This document shows positions 1 through 6,466 of a stretch of 10,563 nt of DNA, piece after piece (position 1 is the first letter of the stretch; the number at the start of each line of letters is the position of its first letter). The notes below the pieces were generated by a model. That model was not told the DNA's origin and ran no database searches. It worked only from the letters and a program-made list of their open reading frames with translations. The DNA is from an uncultured Eubacteriales bacterium (GTDB taxonomy: Bacteria > Bacillota > Clostridia > Peptostreptococcales > Anaerovoracaceae), in assembly GCA_902803725.1 (NCBI GenBank), contig CADCRD010000097.1, forward strand, positions 1 to 10,563, written 5' to 3'. The position numbers and the translations under genes were made by a program.

Positions 1-739
1 TCTCCATAAAGTCCATCTCATAACCATAGAGTTCGATCAGATCCTGCGCCACGATTATCCCCTCGCCTATACGCAGCATATTGATCCTCTCAGGCATATT
101 TCCTTCCAGTATTCTGGGAATTGAAGAAGTTGCTCCGCCGGAAATGTACTTCAGCCGTCGGCCGATCTTTTCCTCGACCGCTTCGGCGTCACGAACCAGC
201 TCCTCCAGTTTTTCAGAAGTTGCCATAACAGAGCCGTAGCATCCTAGATTCGTGCCGATTCCCAACAGCTCAAGGCCGGGAGCCTCTTCAACAAATTCAG
301 CCGCATCCAGCAGCTGATCAAGATCCCAGAAACCTTCTCTCAGATCTCCGAGATCGTCCATAAGGATGACACCATGGATCTTGCCTGCTCTCTGAGCTGC
401 TCTGTCCAGTTCACCCAGAACATGTATCTCACTATTCAAGCTGACATCGCACAGCTCAACTGTTCTCTCAGCTTCAGAGATCATTGGCACCCGGATCAGC
501 ATCAGCGGTTTTTCGACGCCTCCGTTTTTCAGACGCCCGATGTGCTCCAGCCTCGAACTGGCGATAAATCCCGCTCCGCCCTTTTCGAATTCTTTCGCTA
601 CACGGACATTCCCGTCCACGCATTTCACGACACCTGCTACCTCGATGCCGTTATCATTGCATCTGCCAATGATCTGATCGATATTATTTCTCAGTTTTTT
701 CAGGTCTATGACCACTCTCGGATAATGTTCACCGTTCAT
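1..739 (-). CDS. Alanine/ornithine racemase-family PLP enzyme (C-terminus cut off by window edge)
   Basis: The 246 visible residues form the N-terminal PLP-binding barrel of the alanine racemase fold. The family normally converts L- to D-amino acids in the cytoplasm. The likely Schiff-base lysine is K39 in GVVKCVDG. Other family blocks are IASSRLE (59-65), LMLIRVPM (79-86), SLNSEI (100-105), DLGDLREGFW (129-138), GIGTNLGCYGS (160-170), SGGATSS (200-206) and LRIGEGI (222-228). The DLGDLREG and GGATSS blocks fit the alanine/ornithine racemase subgroup better than housekeeping Alr, so D-ornithine formation, as in clostridial ornithine fermentation, is possible but unproven. The start at 739 is backed by GGAGAC at 745-750, about 5 nt upstream. 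The gene has its own promoter, so it is probably separate from the acyl-CoA synthetase operon upstream. The C-terminal domain and the next genes lie outside the window. Confidence 0.88.
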   Translation of the reverse strand, partial: MNGEHYPRVVIDLKKLRNNIDQIIGRCNDNGIEVAGVVKCVDGNVRVAKEFEKGGAGFIASSRLEHIGRLKNGGVEKPLMLIRVPMISEAERTVELCDVSLNSEIHVLGELDRAAQRAGKIHGVILMDDLGDLREGFWDLDQLLDAAEFVEEAPGLELLGIGTNLGCYGSVMATSEKLEELVRDAEAVEEKIGRRLKYISGGATSSIPRILEGNMPERINMLRIGEGIIVAQDLIELYGYEMDFME

Positions 740-773
740 AACCGGTCTCCTTTATTCTTTACAATACAGTTTA

Positions 774-803
774 ATGATACCATTTTATTCTGAGGTTTTT
801 CAA
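774..803 (-). promoter_or_regulatory. Promoter of the racemase gene (extended -10)
   Basis: On the minus strand TTGAAA (798-803) and TATCAT (774-779) are separated by 18 nt. TGG just before the -10 gives the TGn extended -10 form. Transcription would start near 767, leaving a leader of about 28 nt before the ATG at 739. The -35 lies inside one arm of a dyad (798-806/842-850). No experimental support. Confidence 0.6.
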
Positions 804-850
804 CGAAGAGATCACCGAAGATAATACTGCTGTCTGCTGAATCGTTGAAA
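798..850. repeat. Perfect 9-bp inverted repeat overlapping the racemase -35
   Basis: TTTCAACGA at 798-806 is exactly reverse-complemented as TCGTTGAAA at 842-850, with 35 nt between. The proximal arm covers the -35 hexamer of the racemase promoter, so the pair could be two half-sites for a dimeric or looping regulator. The spacing is long for a simple operator, so chance is not excluded. Confidence 0.45.
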
Positions 851-852
851 TC

Positions 853-889
853 TTACTGATATCCGTCTTCTGAAACAGTTTATCAGTAA
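853..889. repeat. Hairpin element copy A (37 bp)
   Basis: TTACTGATA at 853-861 pairs exactly with TATCAGTAA at 881-889, enclosing 19 nt. The interior carries TCTGAAACAG (869-878). The same arms and nearly the same interior recur 73 bp away as copy B. Lying 70-110 bp upstream of the racemase promoter, it could be an operator array or a small duplicated palindromic element. Confidence 0.7.
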
Positions 890-916
890 CGGTAACATTT
901 CTGAACTGCCTGAAAC

Positions 917-967
917 AAAAAAATTTTACTGATAAAAGAATCTGAAAAAGATTTATCAGTAAAATTT
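917..967 (-). terminator. Probable intrinsic terminator of the acyl-CoA synthetase operon
   Basis: Read on the minus strand, the 16-bp dyad at 921-967 forms a long A/U-rich stem. It runs directly into seven T residues (923 down to 917), starting about 70 nt after the stop codon at 1037. Stem plus U-tract in this orientation fits rho-independent termination. The low GC of the stem is unusual, and the plus-strand side lacks a T-run, so it would act in one direction only. It doubles as hairpin element copy B. Confidence 0.55.
921..967. repeat. Hairpin element copy B: 16-bp perfect inverted repeat
   Basis: AAATTTTACTGATAAA (921-936) is perfectly reverse-complemented at 952-967 around a 15-nt loop. 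Its inner part (926-962) repeats copy A with the same 37-bp span: identical outer arms and an interior TCTGAAAAAG (941-950) that differs from copy A by one base. A 16-bp perfect dyad is very unlikely by chance even in AT-rich DNA. Confidence 0.85.
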
Positions 968-984
968 CAATGTATTTCGTTATG

Positions 985-1013
985 TGCTTACACAATTTGC
1001 TTACACAGCAAAT
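985..1013. repeat. Short direct repeat and stem-loop in the operon 3' untranslated region
   Basis: TGCTTACACA occurs at 985-994 and 998-1007, a 13-bp period. ATTTGC (995-1000) and GCAAAT (1008-1013) form a small stem with a 7-nt loop overlapping the second copy. No T-run follows, so it is not a terminator by itself. Function unknown. Confidence 0.4.
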
Positions 1014-1036
1014 CTCCGATCAAAAGATATAATTGT

Positions 1037-2848
1037 TTATCTCTTGTTTTCTTCTGCGAATCTGATAACCTTGTTGGAAGTATTCTTCACGAGGTCCTGA
1101 TCCCTGATGATGATCCTCTTGATGCGCTTGAAGAACGGCTGATCTGCATTCAGCTTGTCGACTTCTTCCCACATCTTCTTTTCGAGATCTTCTTTACCAA
1201 TATCCTCGCCCCAGACTTCCCTGACCTCTTCATCATCCAGCCTTATTGCTGCAACGATCGTAATGTCGCTGCCGTCGGATGTCGGTTCACTGAAGATCAT
1301 CGATTCCTTTACAACATCTATATTAGAAAGATTGTATTCGATTTCTTCCGGGAATACATTCTTACCGTTCTTCGTAATGATGACATTCTTCTGACGTCCC
1401 GTAATAACGAGGAATCCCTCATCATCCATGTACCCCAGATCACCTGTCAGCAGCCAGCCATCCTGAATGACCTCAGCAGTCTGCTCCGGATCTTTGTAGT
1501 AACCCATCATGACATTGTCACCCTTTATGCAGATCTCGCCAATGCCTTCTTCGTCCGGATCTTTGATCTTCGCATCACATGCCGGAAAAGCCTTGCCAAT
1601 GGAATTCGACTTGCAATGTGTGTCAGGATTAAGAGCACCCATCGGAGCACACTCCGTAAGACCGTAGCCCTGCAATGCCAGAATTCCGAATTTCTGCATG
1701 TCGTCCAGCACTTCCGGATTGATGGCCGCTCCTCCACAGATCATCAGTCTCATACGGCCGCCAAACACATCCGTGATCTGTTTGAAAGCCTTCTTGCCAA
1801 TATCTATGCCGATTTTTTTGGTATAGCTGTTTATCTTCATGACCCTGCGGACTGTCTTTTCCTTGCCCTGTTTTCTGATATTTTTCCAGATGCCTTTGTG
1901 CAAAGCCTCAAATATCGCGGGAACGCCCAGAACCATGGTCGGTTTTGCTTCCACCAGATTCTTTCTGATGTATTTGAGCCCTTCACAATAAGCGATCGCA
2001 GCACCCTTGTACAGCGGCATCAGAAATCCGCATGTGCACTCATATGTATGATGCAGCGGCAATATGGAGAAAAATATATCCCAGTCATGTACTTTTAGAA
2101 CTGTCGGAGCCACCATCAGATCGGTGATGAGGTTCTTATGATTCAGCATGACGCCCTTCGGGCTGCCTGTCGTGCCTGATGTGAACAGTATTACTGCCAG
2201 TTCCTCTGCATCGATCTGAGCATCCAGGAAACGTCTGTCTCCCTGCGCCAGCAACTGTTTGCCTTCCTGTATAAGCTTATTGTATGACAGCACACCATCT
2301 TTTTCTTCATCAGAATCCAGGTTTATGAGAACTTCCAGTTTTGTATTGCCTCTTTCTTTTATATTCTTAAAGGTCTGCTCATATTTATTTTTAAAGAATA
2401 TGCATTTTACGTCCGCTCTCTTGATCAGCTCTTCGAGTGCATCTTCCTTGAGTTCCTTGTCCAGCGGAACAACGAGACCTGTGCCGCAGATCGTTGCCAG
2501 ATATGATACTGCCCACTGCGAGCAGTTTTCACCGATCATGGATATCCTCTCATCCTTGAGCCCCATGTCGATGAGCTTTGTTCCAAGAGCGTTGATCATT
2601 CCCAGGAGTTCTTTGTACGTTATCGCTTCGTATTCTCCGCCTTTTTTGAATTTCTGATACATCGCGACATTGTCTGCGTACCATTCGTCTGAACAGCTGG
2701 TCTCTATCATGTGTTTGATATTCATGATCGGACGGCTTTCTTTGTATTTAACGTCCGGATCTGTGCTGTCGTTGATCTGCTGCCAGATGCTTCTGGCAAA
2801 CTTCATATCTCTGTCCTGTATTGCCTTGTACTCTTCTTCTGTAAACAT
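1037..2848 (-). CDS. Long-chain acyl-CoA synthetase (AMP-binding), paralog 1
   Basis: A 603-residue adenylate-forming enzyme, expected to activate fatty acids with ATP to acyl-adenylate and then the CoA thioester, at the cytoplasmic face of the membrane. Visible core motifs are the P-loop TSGTTGSPKG (223-232), GGAAINPE (372-379), QGYGLTE (393-399), TGD (468-470), GRQKN (484-488) and KNGKNVFPEEIE (493-504). The likely adenylation lysine is K593 near the C-terminus (SNKVIR). Length and motif order match bacterial FadD/long-chain synthetases. There is no signal peptide or membrane segment. AGGAG at 2861-2865 lies 12 nt before the ATG. It is the last gene of the operon, 89 bp after its paralog and before the terminator at 917-967. 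The substrate (fatty acid, branched or aromatic acid) cannot be read from sequence. Long-chain is the best family fit. Confidence 0.9.
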   Translation of the reverse strand: MFTEEEYKAIQDRDMKFARSIWQQINDSTDPDVKYKESRPIMNIKHMIETSCSDEWYADNVAMYQKFKKGGEYEAITYKELLGMINALGTKLIDMGLKDERISMIGENCSQWAVSYLATICGTGLVVPLDKELKEDALEELIKRADVKCIFFKNKYEQTFKNIKERGNTKLEVLINLDSDEEKDGVLSYNKLIQEGKQLLAQGDRRFLDAQIDAEELAVILFTSGTTGSPKGVMLNHKNLITDLMVAPTVLKVHDWDIFFSILPLHHTYECTCGFLMPLYKGAAIAYCEGLKYIRKNLVEAKPTMVLGVPAIFEALHKGIWKNIRKQGKEKTVRRVMKINSYTKKIGIDIGKKAFKQITDVFGGRMRLMICGGAAINPEVLDDMQKFGILALQGYGLTECAPMGALNPDTHCKSNSIGKAFPACDAKIKDPDEEGIGEICIKGDNVMMGYYKDPEQTAEVIQDGWLLTGDLGYMDDEGFLVITGRQKNVIITKNGKNVFPEEIEYNLSNIDVVKESMIFSEPTSDGSDITIVAAIRLDDEEVREVWGEDIGKEDLEKKMWEEVDKLNADQPFFKRIKRIIIRDQDLVKNTSNKVIRFAEENKR

Positions 2849-2890
2849 ATTTTTTGTATTCTCCTGTTAAAAGTAATCTGTGTTTAAGTC

Positions 2891-2909
2891 TGCTGATATA
2901 TGGTCAGCA
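2891..2909. repeat. Stem-loop between the two acyl-CoA synthetase genes
   Basis: TGCTGA (2891-2896) and TCAGCA (2904-2909) are exact reverse complements with a 7-nt loop, in the 89-bp gap between the two synthetase genes. No T-tract follows on the minus strand, so it is more likely an intercistronic mRNA structure or chance than a terminator. No convincing promoter was seen in this gap. Confidence 0.35.
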
Positions 2910-2937
2910 AGCTGGCTGCCCTGGCGGATCATAAAAG

Positions 2938-4674
2938 CTACTCGCATTCCAGATTCTCCGGAATGAATCTTTTGATCTTTCGCGTTGTCGTCTTTATGAA
3001 CTCGCTCTTTCTGATACCGTAGCGCTTGATCCTTTTGTACGGCGGCATCTCGTCGTTGAGCTCATCGATGATTCCAGAAATGAATTCCTTCACTTCGTCA
3101 TCATCAGCTTCCCTTTCCAGTTCTGTGTTGATGCGGTCATAGTTTGGGAATATCACGGCTTTGATGACCGTATCCTCTCCTGCTCTGGATTCCTCCTCAT
3201 GAACAAGCGCTTCTTCGATATAGTCACTCTCAGTCAGATAGAATTCCAATTCCTCAGGGAAGACGTTCTTGCCGTTCTTAGTTACGATGACACTCTTTTT
3301 GCGGCCTGTGATATAAAGATATCCGTCATCATCGAAATAACCGTAATCGCCTGTGTGCAGCCATCCGTCAACTATCGTTTCTTCAGTTGCTTCCGGATTA
3401 TCATAATAACCCAGCATCACAGACGGCCCTTTTGCCAGCACTTCACCCATGCCGCTGGCATCAGGTTCGCTGATGATTATTTCCGTTCCTGGCATCGGTG
3501 TACCTGCCGAATCCGGTTTACTGCACCTGTCCCTGTTAACAGCCAGGATCGGTGAATTTTCTGTCATTCCATAACCCTGGAACATCGGGAATCCCATTGC
3601 TTGAAAATCCTCGATGACCTTTGGGTTAATGGCTGCTCCGCCGGCGATAAGATGAGTGATATTGCCGCCCAGCGCTTTGTGGATATCTGCAAACATCCTC
3701 TTGCAAATGCCCGGTCTGTTGTATAATCTGAACCTCTTTGAAGTCTCGATGCCTTTTTCCAGTTTTTCCAGTTTGCCCTGCGATTTAGCCTGGCGCATCA
3801 GCCTCTTGTGCATGTTTTCAAATATCAGCGGAACCCCCAGCAAAACCGAAGCATTCACCTCAGCCATATTGCTCTGGATGTACCTGAGCCCCTCGCAGAT
3901 GGCGATCGCAATTCCCTGATACAGTCCTGTAAGGATATGACATGTCATCTCATACGAGTGATGCATCGGCAGAACTGAAAGCCCTGTGCCGCCGGCAACA
4001 TTGACGTATTTTGACATATTATAAACGTTGGCAGTCAGGTTTTCATGGCTGAGCATTACACCTTTGGCCATTCCTGTAGTGCCGGATGTAAAGAGGAGCG
4101 AACATAGTCCCTTTCTGTCTATTTCAGCATCGAGGAAAGATGTGTCACCTGACATCAGAGCCTGCTTGCCCTCTTTTATCATTTCGTAAAATGACAGCCT
4201 GTCATCAGTGCTTTCTTCCTGCTCCATGTCGATAAGATATGGTATCTCAGACTCACACAGCTGAAGCGATTCATCGACCTTGTTCTTAAGTTTTGCTGAA
4301 TGTATGATAGCCGATACACCTGATCTGTCCAGAAGGTTTGCCACTTCCTTCGGAGGCAGCTCTCTGTCTATCGGCACTATGACCCCTGTGCCATTGACAG
4401 TAGCAAAATATGTCACGACCCATTCATAGCTGTTCTCGCCAATGACCGCGATCTTTTTATCTTTCAGTCCCATTCCGACGAACTTCGTACCCAGAGCATT
4501 GATGTCCATCCTCAGCTGTGAAAATGTGATGGGCCGAAACGGCTCTCCGTGAACATCCTTTACCAGAAAAGCAGGCTTGTTTCCAAACAAATCTGCACTG
4601 CTGTTTATCAGTTCACGAAGATCCGATATCTCGCGCGGCTCGTACAAACTGTTTCTATATCTTTTTTTGTTCAT
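2938..4674 (-). CDS. Long-chain acyl-CoA synthetase (AMP-binding), paralog 2
   Basis: A 578-residue adenylate-forming enzyme of the same subfamily as the next gene downstream and alignable with it over nearly the full length, for example LGTKFVGMGLKDKKIAVIGE (61-80) against LGTKLIDMGLKDERISMIGE. Motifs are the P-loop TSGTTGMAKG (196-205), GGAAINPK (345-352), QGYGMTE (366-372), TGD (441-443), GRKKS (457-461), KNGKNVFPEELE (466-477) and a C-terminal TTRKIKR carrying the probable adenylation lysine K566. It should make acyl-CoA or acyl-adenylate from a carboxylic acid. The ATG lies inside the end of the preceding redox gene (20-nt overlap, different frame). AGGGGAG at 4682-4688 is 7 nt upstream, also inside that gene, so translation is probably coupled. 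The two paralogs differ around the predicted acyl pocket (HHSYEMTCH against HHTYECTCG), hinting at different substrates. That is inference. Confidence 0.9.
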   Translation of the reverse strand: MNKKRYRNSLYEPREISDLRELINSSADLFGNKPAFLVKDVHGEPFRPITFSQLRMDINALGTKFVGMGLKDKKIAVIGENSYEWVVTYFATVNGTGVIVPIDRELPPKEVANLLDRSGVSAIIHSAKLKNKVDESLQLCESEIPYLIDMEQEESTDDRLSFYEMIKEGKQALMSGDTSFLDAEIDRKGLCSLLFTSGTTGMAKGVMLSHENLTANVYNMSKYVNVAGGTGLSVLPMHHSYEMTCHILTGLYQGIAIAICEGLRYIQSNMAEVNASVLLGVPLIFENMHKRLMRQAKSQGKLEKLEKGIETSKRFRLYNRPGICKRMFADIHKALGGNITHLIAGGAAINPKVIEDFQAMGFPMFQGYGMTENSPILAVNRDRCSKPDSAGTPMPGTEIIISEPDASGMGEVLAKGPSVMLGYYDNPEATEETIVDGWLHTGDYGYFDDDGYLYITGRKKSVIVTKNGKNVFPEELEFYLTESDYIEEALVHEEESRAGEDTVIKAVIFPNYDRINTELEREADDDEVKEFISGIIDELNDEMPPYKRIKRYGIRKSEFIKTTTRKIKRFIPENLECE

Positions 4675-5077
4675 TTAAGATCTCCCCTGCTATCCTTGCT
4701 GCATCTTCTATACATCCCATACAGCTGCGCAGAGGTTTACCTCCATCTATTCCTTTTAATTCTCTGCAGATCACAGATCCGTTCTTCTCTTTAAATGCCG
4801 AAACGATTCCTGCTGCAACATCATATGTTTCTTTCTTATTGCCTCTGGCTGCCTTCCCTTCGCTGAATGCAGGACCTGCTGCCATCAGGGCACCTGTGAT
4901 CGCCCCGCACATTCCGGTTCTGTCTCCGTTGCCTCTGCCAAAAGGCTCAGCGATTCGATATGCAGTATCTTCATCAATCCCGAACAGATCGCAATAAGCG
5001 CACAGGACCGCCTGTGCACAATTGCATCCATTCACATGATTATCCAGCGCTTTTTGTACTCTTTCTTCTACAGTCAT
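4655..5077 (-). CDS. C_GCAxxG_C_C family redox-type protein
   Basis: A small Cys-rich cytoplasmic protein of about 140 residues. From the chosen start it contains NGCNCAQAVLCAYC (16-29), GMCGAITGALM (55-65), CRELKG (104-109) and CMGC (119-122). This spacing defines the C_GCAxxG_C_C family, which is thought to bind a metal or redox cofactor. The exact reaction is not known. A GTG at 5092 would add five residues but has no ribosome binding site, whereas AGGAGA lies just before the ATG at 5077, so 5077 is preferred. It follows the Cys-rich membrane peptide by 75 bp. Its last 20 nt overlap the start of acyl-CoA synthetase paralog 2, which points to linked expression. There is no signal peptide. 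Family assignment is firm, function is not. Confidence 0.85.
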   Translation of the reverse strand: MTVEERVQKALDNHVNGCNCAQAVLCAYCDLFGIDEDTAYRIAEPFGRGNGDRTGMCGAITGALMAAGPAFSEGKAARGNKKETYDVAAGIVSAFKEKNGSVICRELKGIDGGKPLRSCMGCIEDAARIAGEILNEQKKI

Positions 5078-5152
5078 ATTTCTCCTAACCACAATTTGTC
5101 TGATTTATTATCTGCAGTTTTTTTTGCACATCAGTGCTGTTCTTCCGCATGG

Positions 5153-5314
5153 TCATTCATCATCGCAGCCGCCGCTGTGATGTTTTTCACAAGTCCCTGC
5201 GTATGGACAGCCGATGCATCTATTACCCCTTTTCTTTTCTTTCACGATATATCGCACTGCGAAAAAAACTGCCGCAGCCAACGCAATAACCGCTATCACC
5301 GTTGGTGTATTCAT
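5153..5314 (-). CDS. 53-residue Cys-rich single-pass membrane peptide, FeoB-associated type
   Basis: A small open frame of 53 residues that is easily missed. Residues 4-23 are a hydrophobic segment, followed by a basic stretch (KEKKRGNR, 25-32) and a cytoplasmic tail with C33-x2-C36-x5-C42-x7-C50 plus HH at 45-46 and an acidic end. N-terminal helix, basic junction and Cys-rich tail are the hallmark of the FeoB-associated Cys-rich membrane protein family (P12-like), usually found beside ferrous iron transporters. No feoA or feoB is visible here. The ATG lies one base after the stop of the TPR gene (TGATATG), with GGAAGGG about 8 nt upstream, so translational coupling is very likely. It may bind metal or an Fe-S cluster at the membrane, perhaps together with the neighbouring C_GCAxxG_C_C protein. 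That role is inferred. Confidence 0.75.
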   Translation of the reverse strand: MNTPTVIAVIALAAAVFFAVRYIVKEKKRGNRCIGCPYAGTCEKHHSGGCDDE

Positions 5315-5315
5315 A

Positions 5316-6332
5316 TCATATTCCCTTCCAGCTGCTCTTGGCAGTAGATCTGCCTTTACCCCTTGTCATTGCAGCCTTTCTCTTTTCAAATTCTGTTTTT
5401 CCGATCGCGTCATATTCGCCGGTGCTGTAATAAGTCCACTGTCCATCCGAATATGCTCCCGCCGCCGACGAGCGTCTTGAAGAGTGGATCTTCTTTTTAA
5501 AACCGGTTGTGCCGATCTTGTAGAAGCGATGTTCCTCATTGCCGTTTCCAACATGCGTCAGCTCCATACTGCCTGTTTTATCGTATACTTTTACACTGAC
5601 CAGACCATATTCATTTCTGTCCATCATATTCCTGACTTTGCCCTTTCTGTAGCCAAAGATCCTCAGTTCCTTTTGCTTTGAAGCACGCCAGCCTGACTCT
5701 GTCAGCAGTTCATCGACTCCATCTCCGTCAATATCAAAATAAGTATACACTTCCAGTTTCATTGTATAAGCATCCTTGCTGGTCCTGGCTGTTTTCTGCA
5801 GCTCTGCCAGTTTTTTCTTCAGAGCCTTCTGAGCCGGATATACAAAGGTTTCCTTTCTCAGCTCTTCGCCTTCCTTTTTACCTATGTTGGCCTTCATCTC
5901 ATTGATAAAGAGCATCGCATTTTTGTTATTACCCGTTTTCAGACCGGCCGCAACACCTTTTTTGTATATTTCTTCACCGGAACCATCAAGATCGATGGCG
6001 GTATGATAATCTTCAATAGCCTTGTCGTATTTGCCCAGCCCTGCATAAGCATCTGCTCTGCCCTCATAGAATTCTGCATTATCATCATCTTCGCCGATAA
6101 CGAAATTATATCCTTCAATAGCATCTTCATATCTGCCTTCTTCAAGAGCTATGCTGGACTCAGATACCTGATCTTTAAATTTGTATGTTTTGTACACCTG
6201 AATAGCAATAACAGTAACCATAGCTGCTATCAGAGCCACTGCGAGAGCGACCATGAACATTTTTTTCTTTTTGCTCGGCTTGTTATTTATAAAATCCAGT
6301 AATTCCTGTTCATTTTCTATTTTTCTTGGCAT
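5316..6332 (-). CDS. Membrane-anchored TPR protein with a DxDGDGxDEL segment
   Basis: 338 residues. A short cytoplasmic N-terminus ending in KKKK (21-24) precedes one transmembrane helix (about 25-45), so the rest is probably extracytoplasmic. Two TPR-like helical repeats follow (about 57-90 and 91-124, with the typical A...G.Y..A...Y spacing). The C-terminal half carries YFDIDGDGVDELL (198-210), a calcium-binding-loop signature seen in many Firmicute surface proteins, then a beta-rich stretch and a basic tail. No enzyme motif is seen. A scaffold or sensor role is likely. GAGAGG lies about 10 nt before the ATG. It is the first gene of the minus-strand operon and ends one base before the 53-residue Cys-rich peptide. 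The specific function is unknown. Confidence 0.8.
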   Translation of the reverse strand: MPRKIENEQELLDFINNKPSKKKKMFMVALAVALIAAMVTVIAIQVYKTYKFKDQVSESSIALEEGRYEDAIEGYNFVIGEDDDNAEFYEGRADAYAGLGKYDKAIEDYHTAIDLDGSGEEIYKKGVAAGLKTGNNKNAMLFINEMKANIGKKEGEELRKETFVYPAQKALKKKLAELQKTARTSKDAYTMKLEVYTYFDIDGDGVDELLTESGWRASKQKELRIFGYRKGKVRNMMDRNEYGLVSVKVYDKTGSMELTHVGNGNEEHRFYKIGTTGFKKKIHSSRRSSAAGAYSDGQWTYYSTGEYDAIGKTEFEKRKAAMTRGKGRSTAKSSWKGI

Positions 6333-6388
6333 TCCTATATTCCTCTCTTATGATAATGGCGTTTATATTCCGCTCTTCTGTTCTTAAC

Positions 6389-6402
6389 TATTCGTTATTC
6401 GT
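6389..6402. repeat. Tandem heptamer (2x TATTCGT) at the operon transcription start
   Basis: TATTCGT is repeated exactly in tandem at 6389-6395 and 6396-6402, flanked by TAACT on both sides (6385-6389 and 6402-6406). It lies just downstream of the -10 at 6412-6417, where a repressor could bind. It is short, so chance is possible. Confidence 0.35.
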
Positions 6403-6411
6403 AACTGTCCT

Positions 6412-6440
6412 ATTATAACATGAGTATTATAATAAATGAA
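6412..6440 (-). promoter_or_regulatory. Promoter of the TPR/redox/acyl-CoA synthetase operon
   Basis: On the minus strand TGTTATAAT (6412-6420) is a perfect -10 with the extended TGn element. A weak -35, TTCATT (6435-6440), lies 17 nt further upstream. Start near 6405 would leave a leader of about 70 nt before the ATG at 6332. A second TATAAT-like box about 14 bp upstream makes the exact start uncertain. Confidence 0.6.
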
Positions 6441-6445
6441 CATTA

Positions 6446-6466
6446 ATTCTGCCACCTTTGCAGAAT
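6446..6466. repeat. 7-bp inverted repeat in the divergent intergenic region
   Basis: ATTCTGC (6446-6452) and GCAGAAT (6460-6466) are exact reverse complements with a 7-nt centre. The site sits directly upstream of the -35 of the operon promoter, in the region shared with the divergent flavoprotein gene, so it is a candidate binding site for a dimeric regulator. Nothing else recognisable was seen between 6467 and 6621. Confidence 0.4.

Noticed and set aside
374..793. 139-codon plus-strand frame
   Set aside because: It is antisense to the racemase gene, whose protein shows clear family motifs.
771..995. 74-codon open frame on the minus strand in the intergenic region
   Set aside because: It spans the hairpin elements and the racemase promoter, has no ribosome binding site, and its composition follows the AT-rich repeats. 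It looks like a chance frame.
1616..2098. 160-codon plus-strand frame
   Set aside because: It is antisense to acyl-CoA synthetase paralog 1 and shows no recognisable motif.
5078..5092. GTG start at 5092 for the C_GCAxxG_C_C protein
   Set aside because: No ribosome binding site precedes it, and the sequence it would translate contains the AGGAGA that serves the ATG at 5077.
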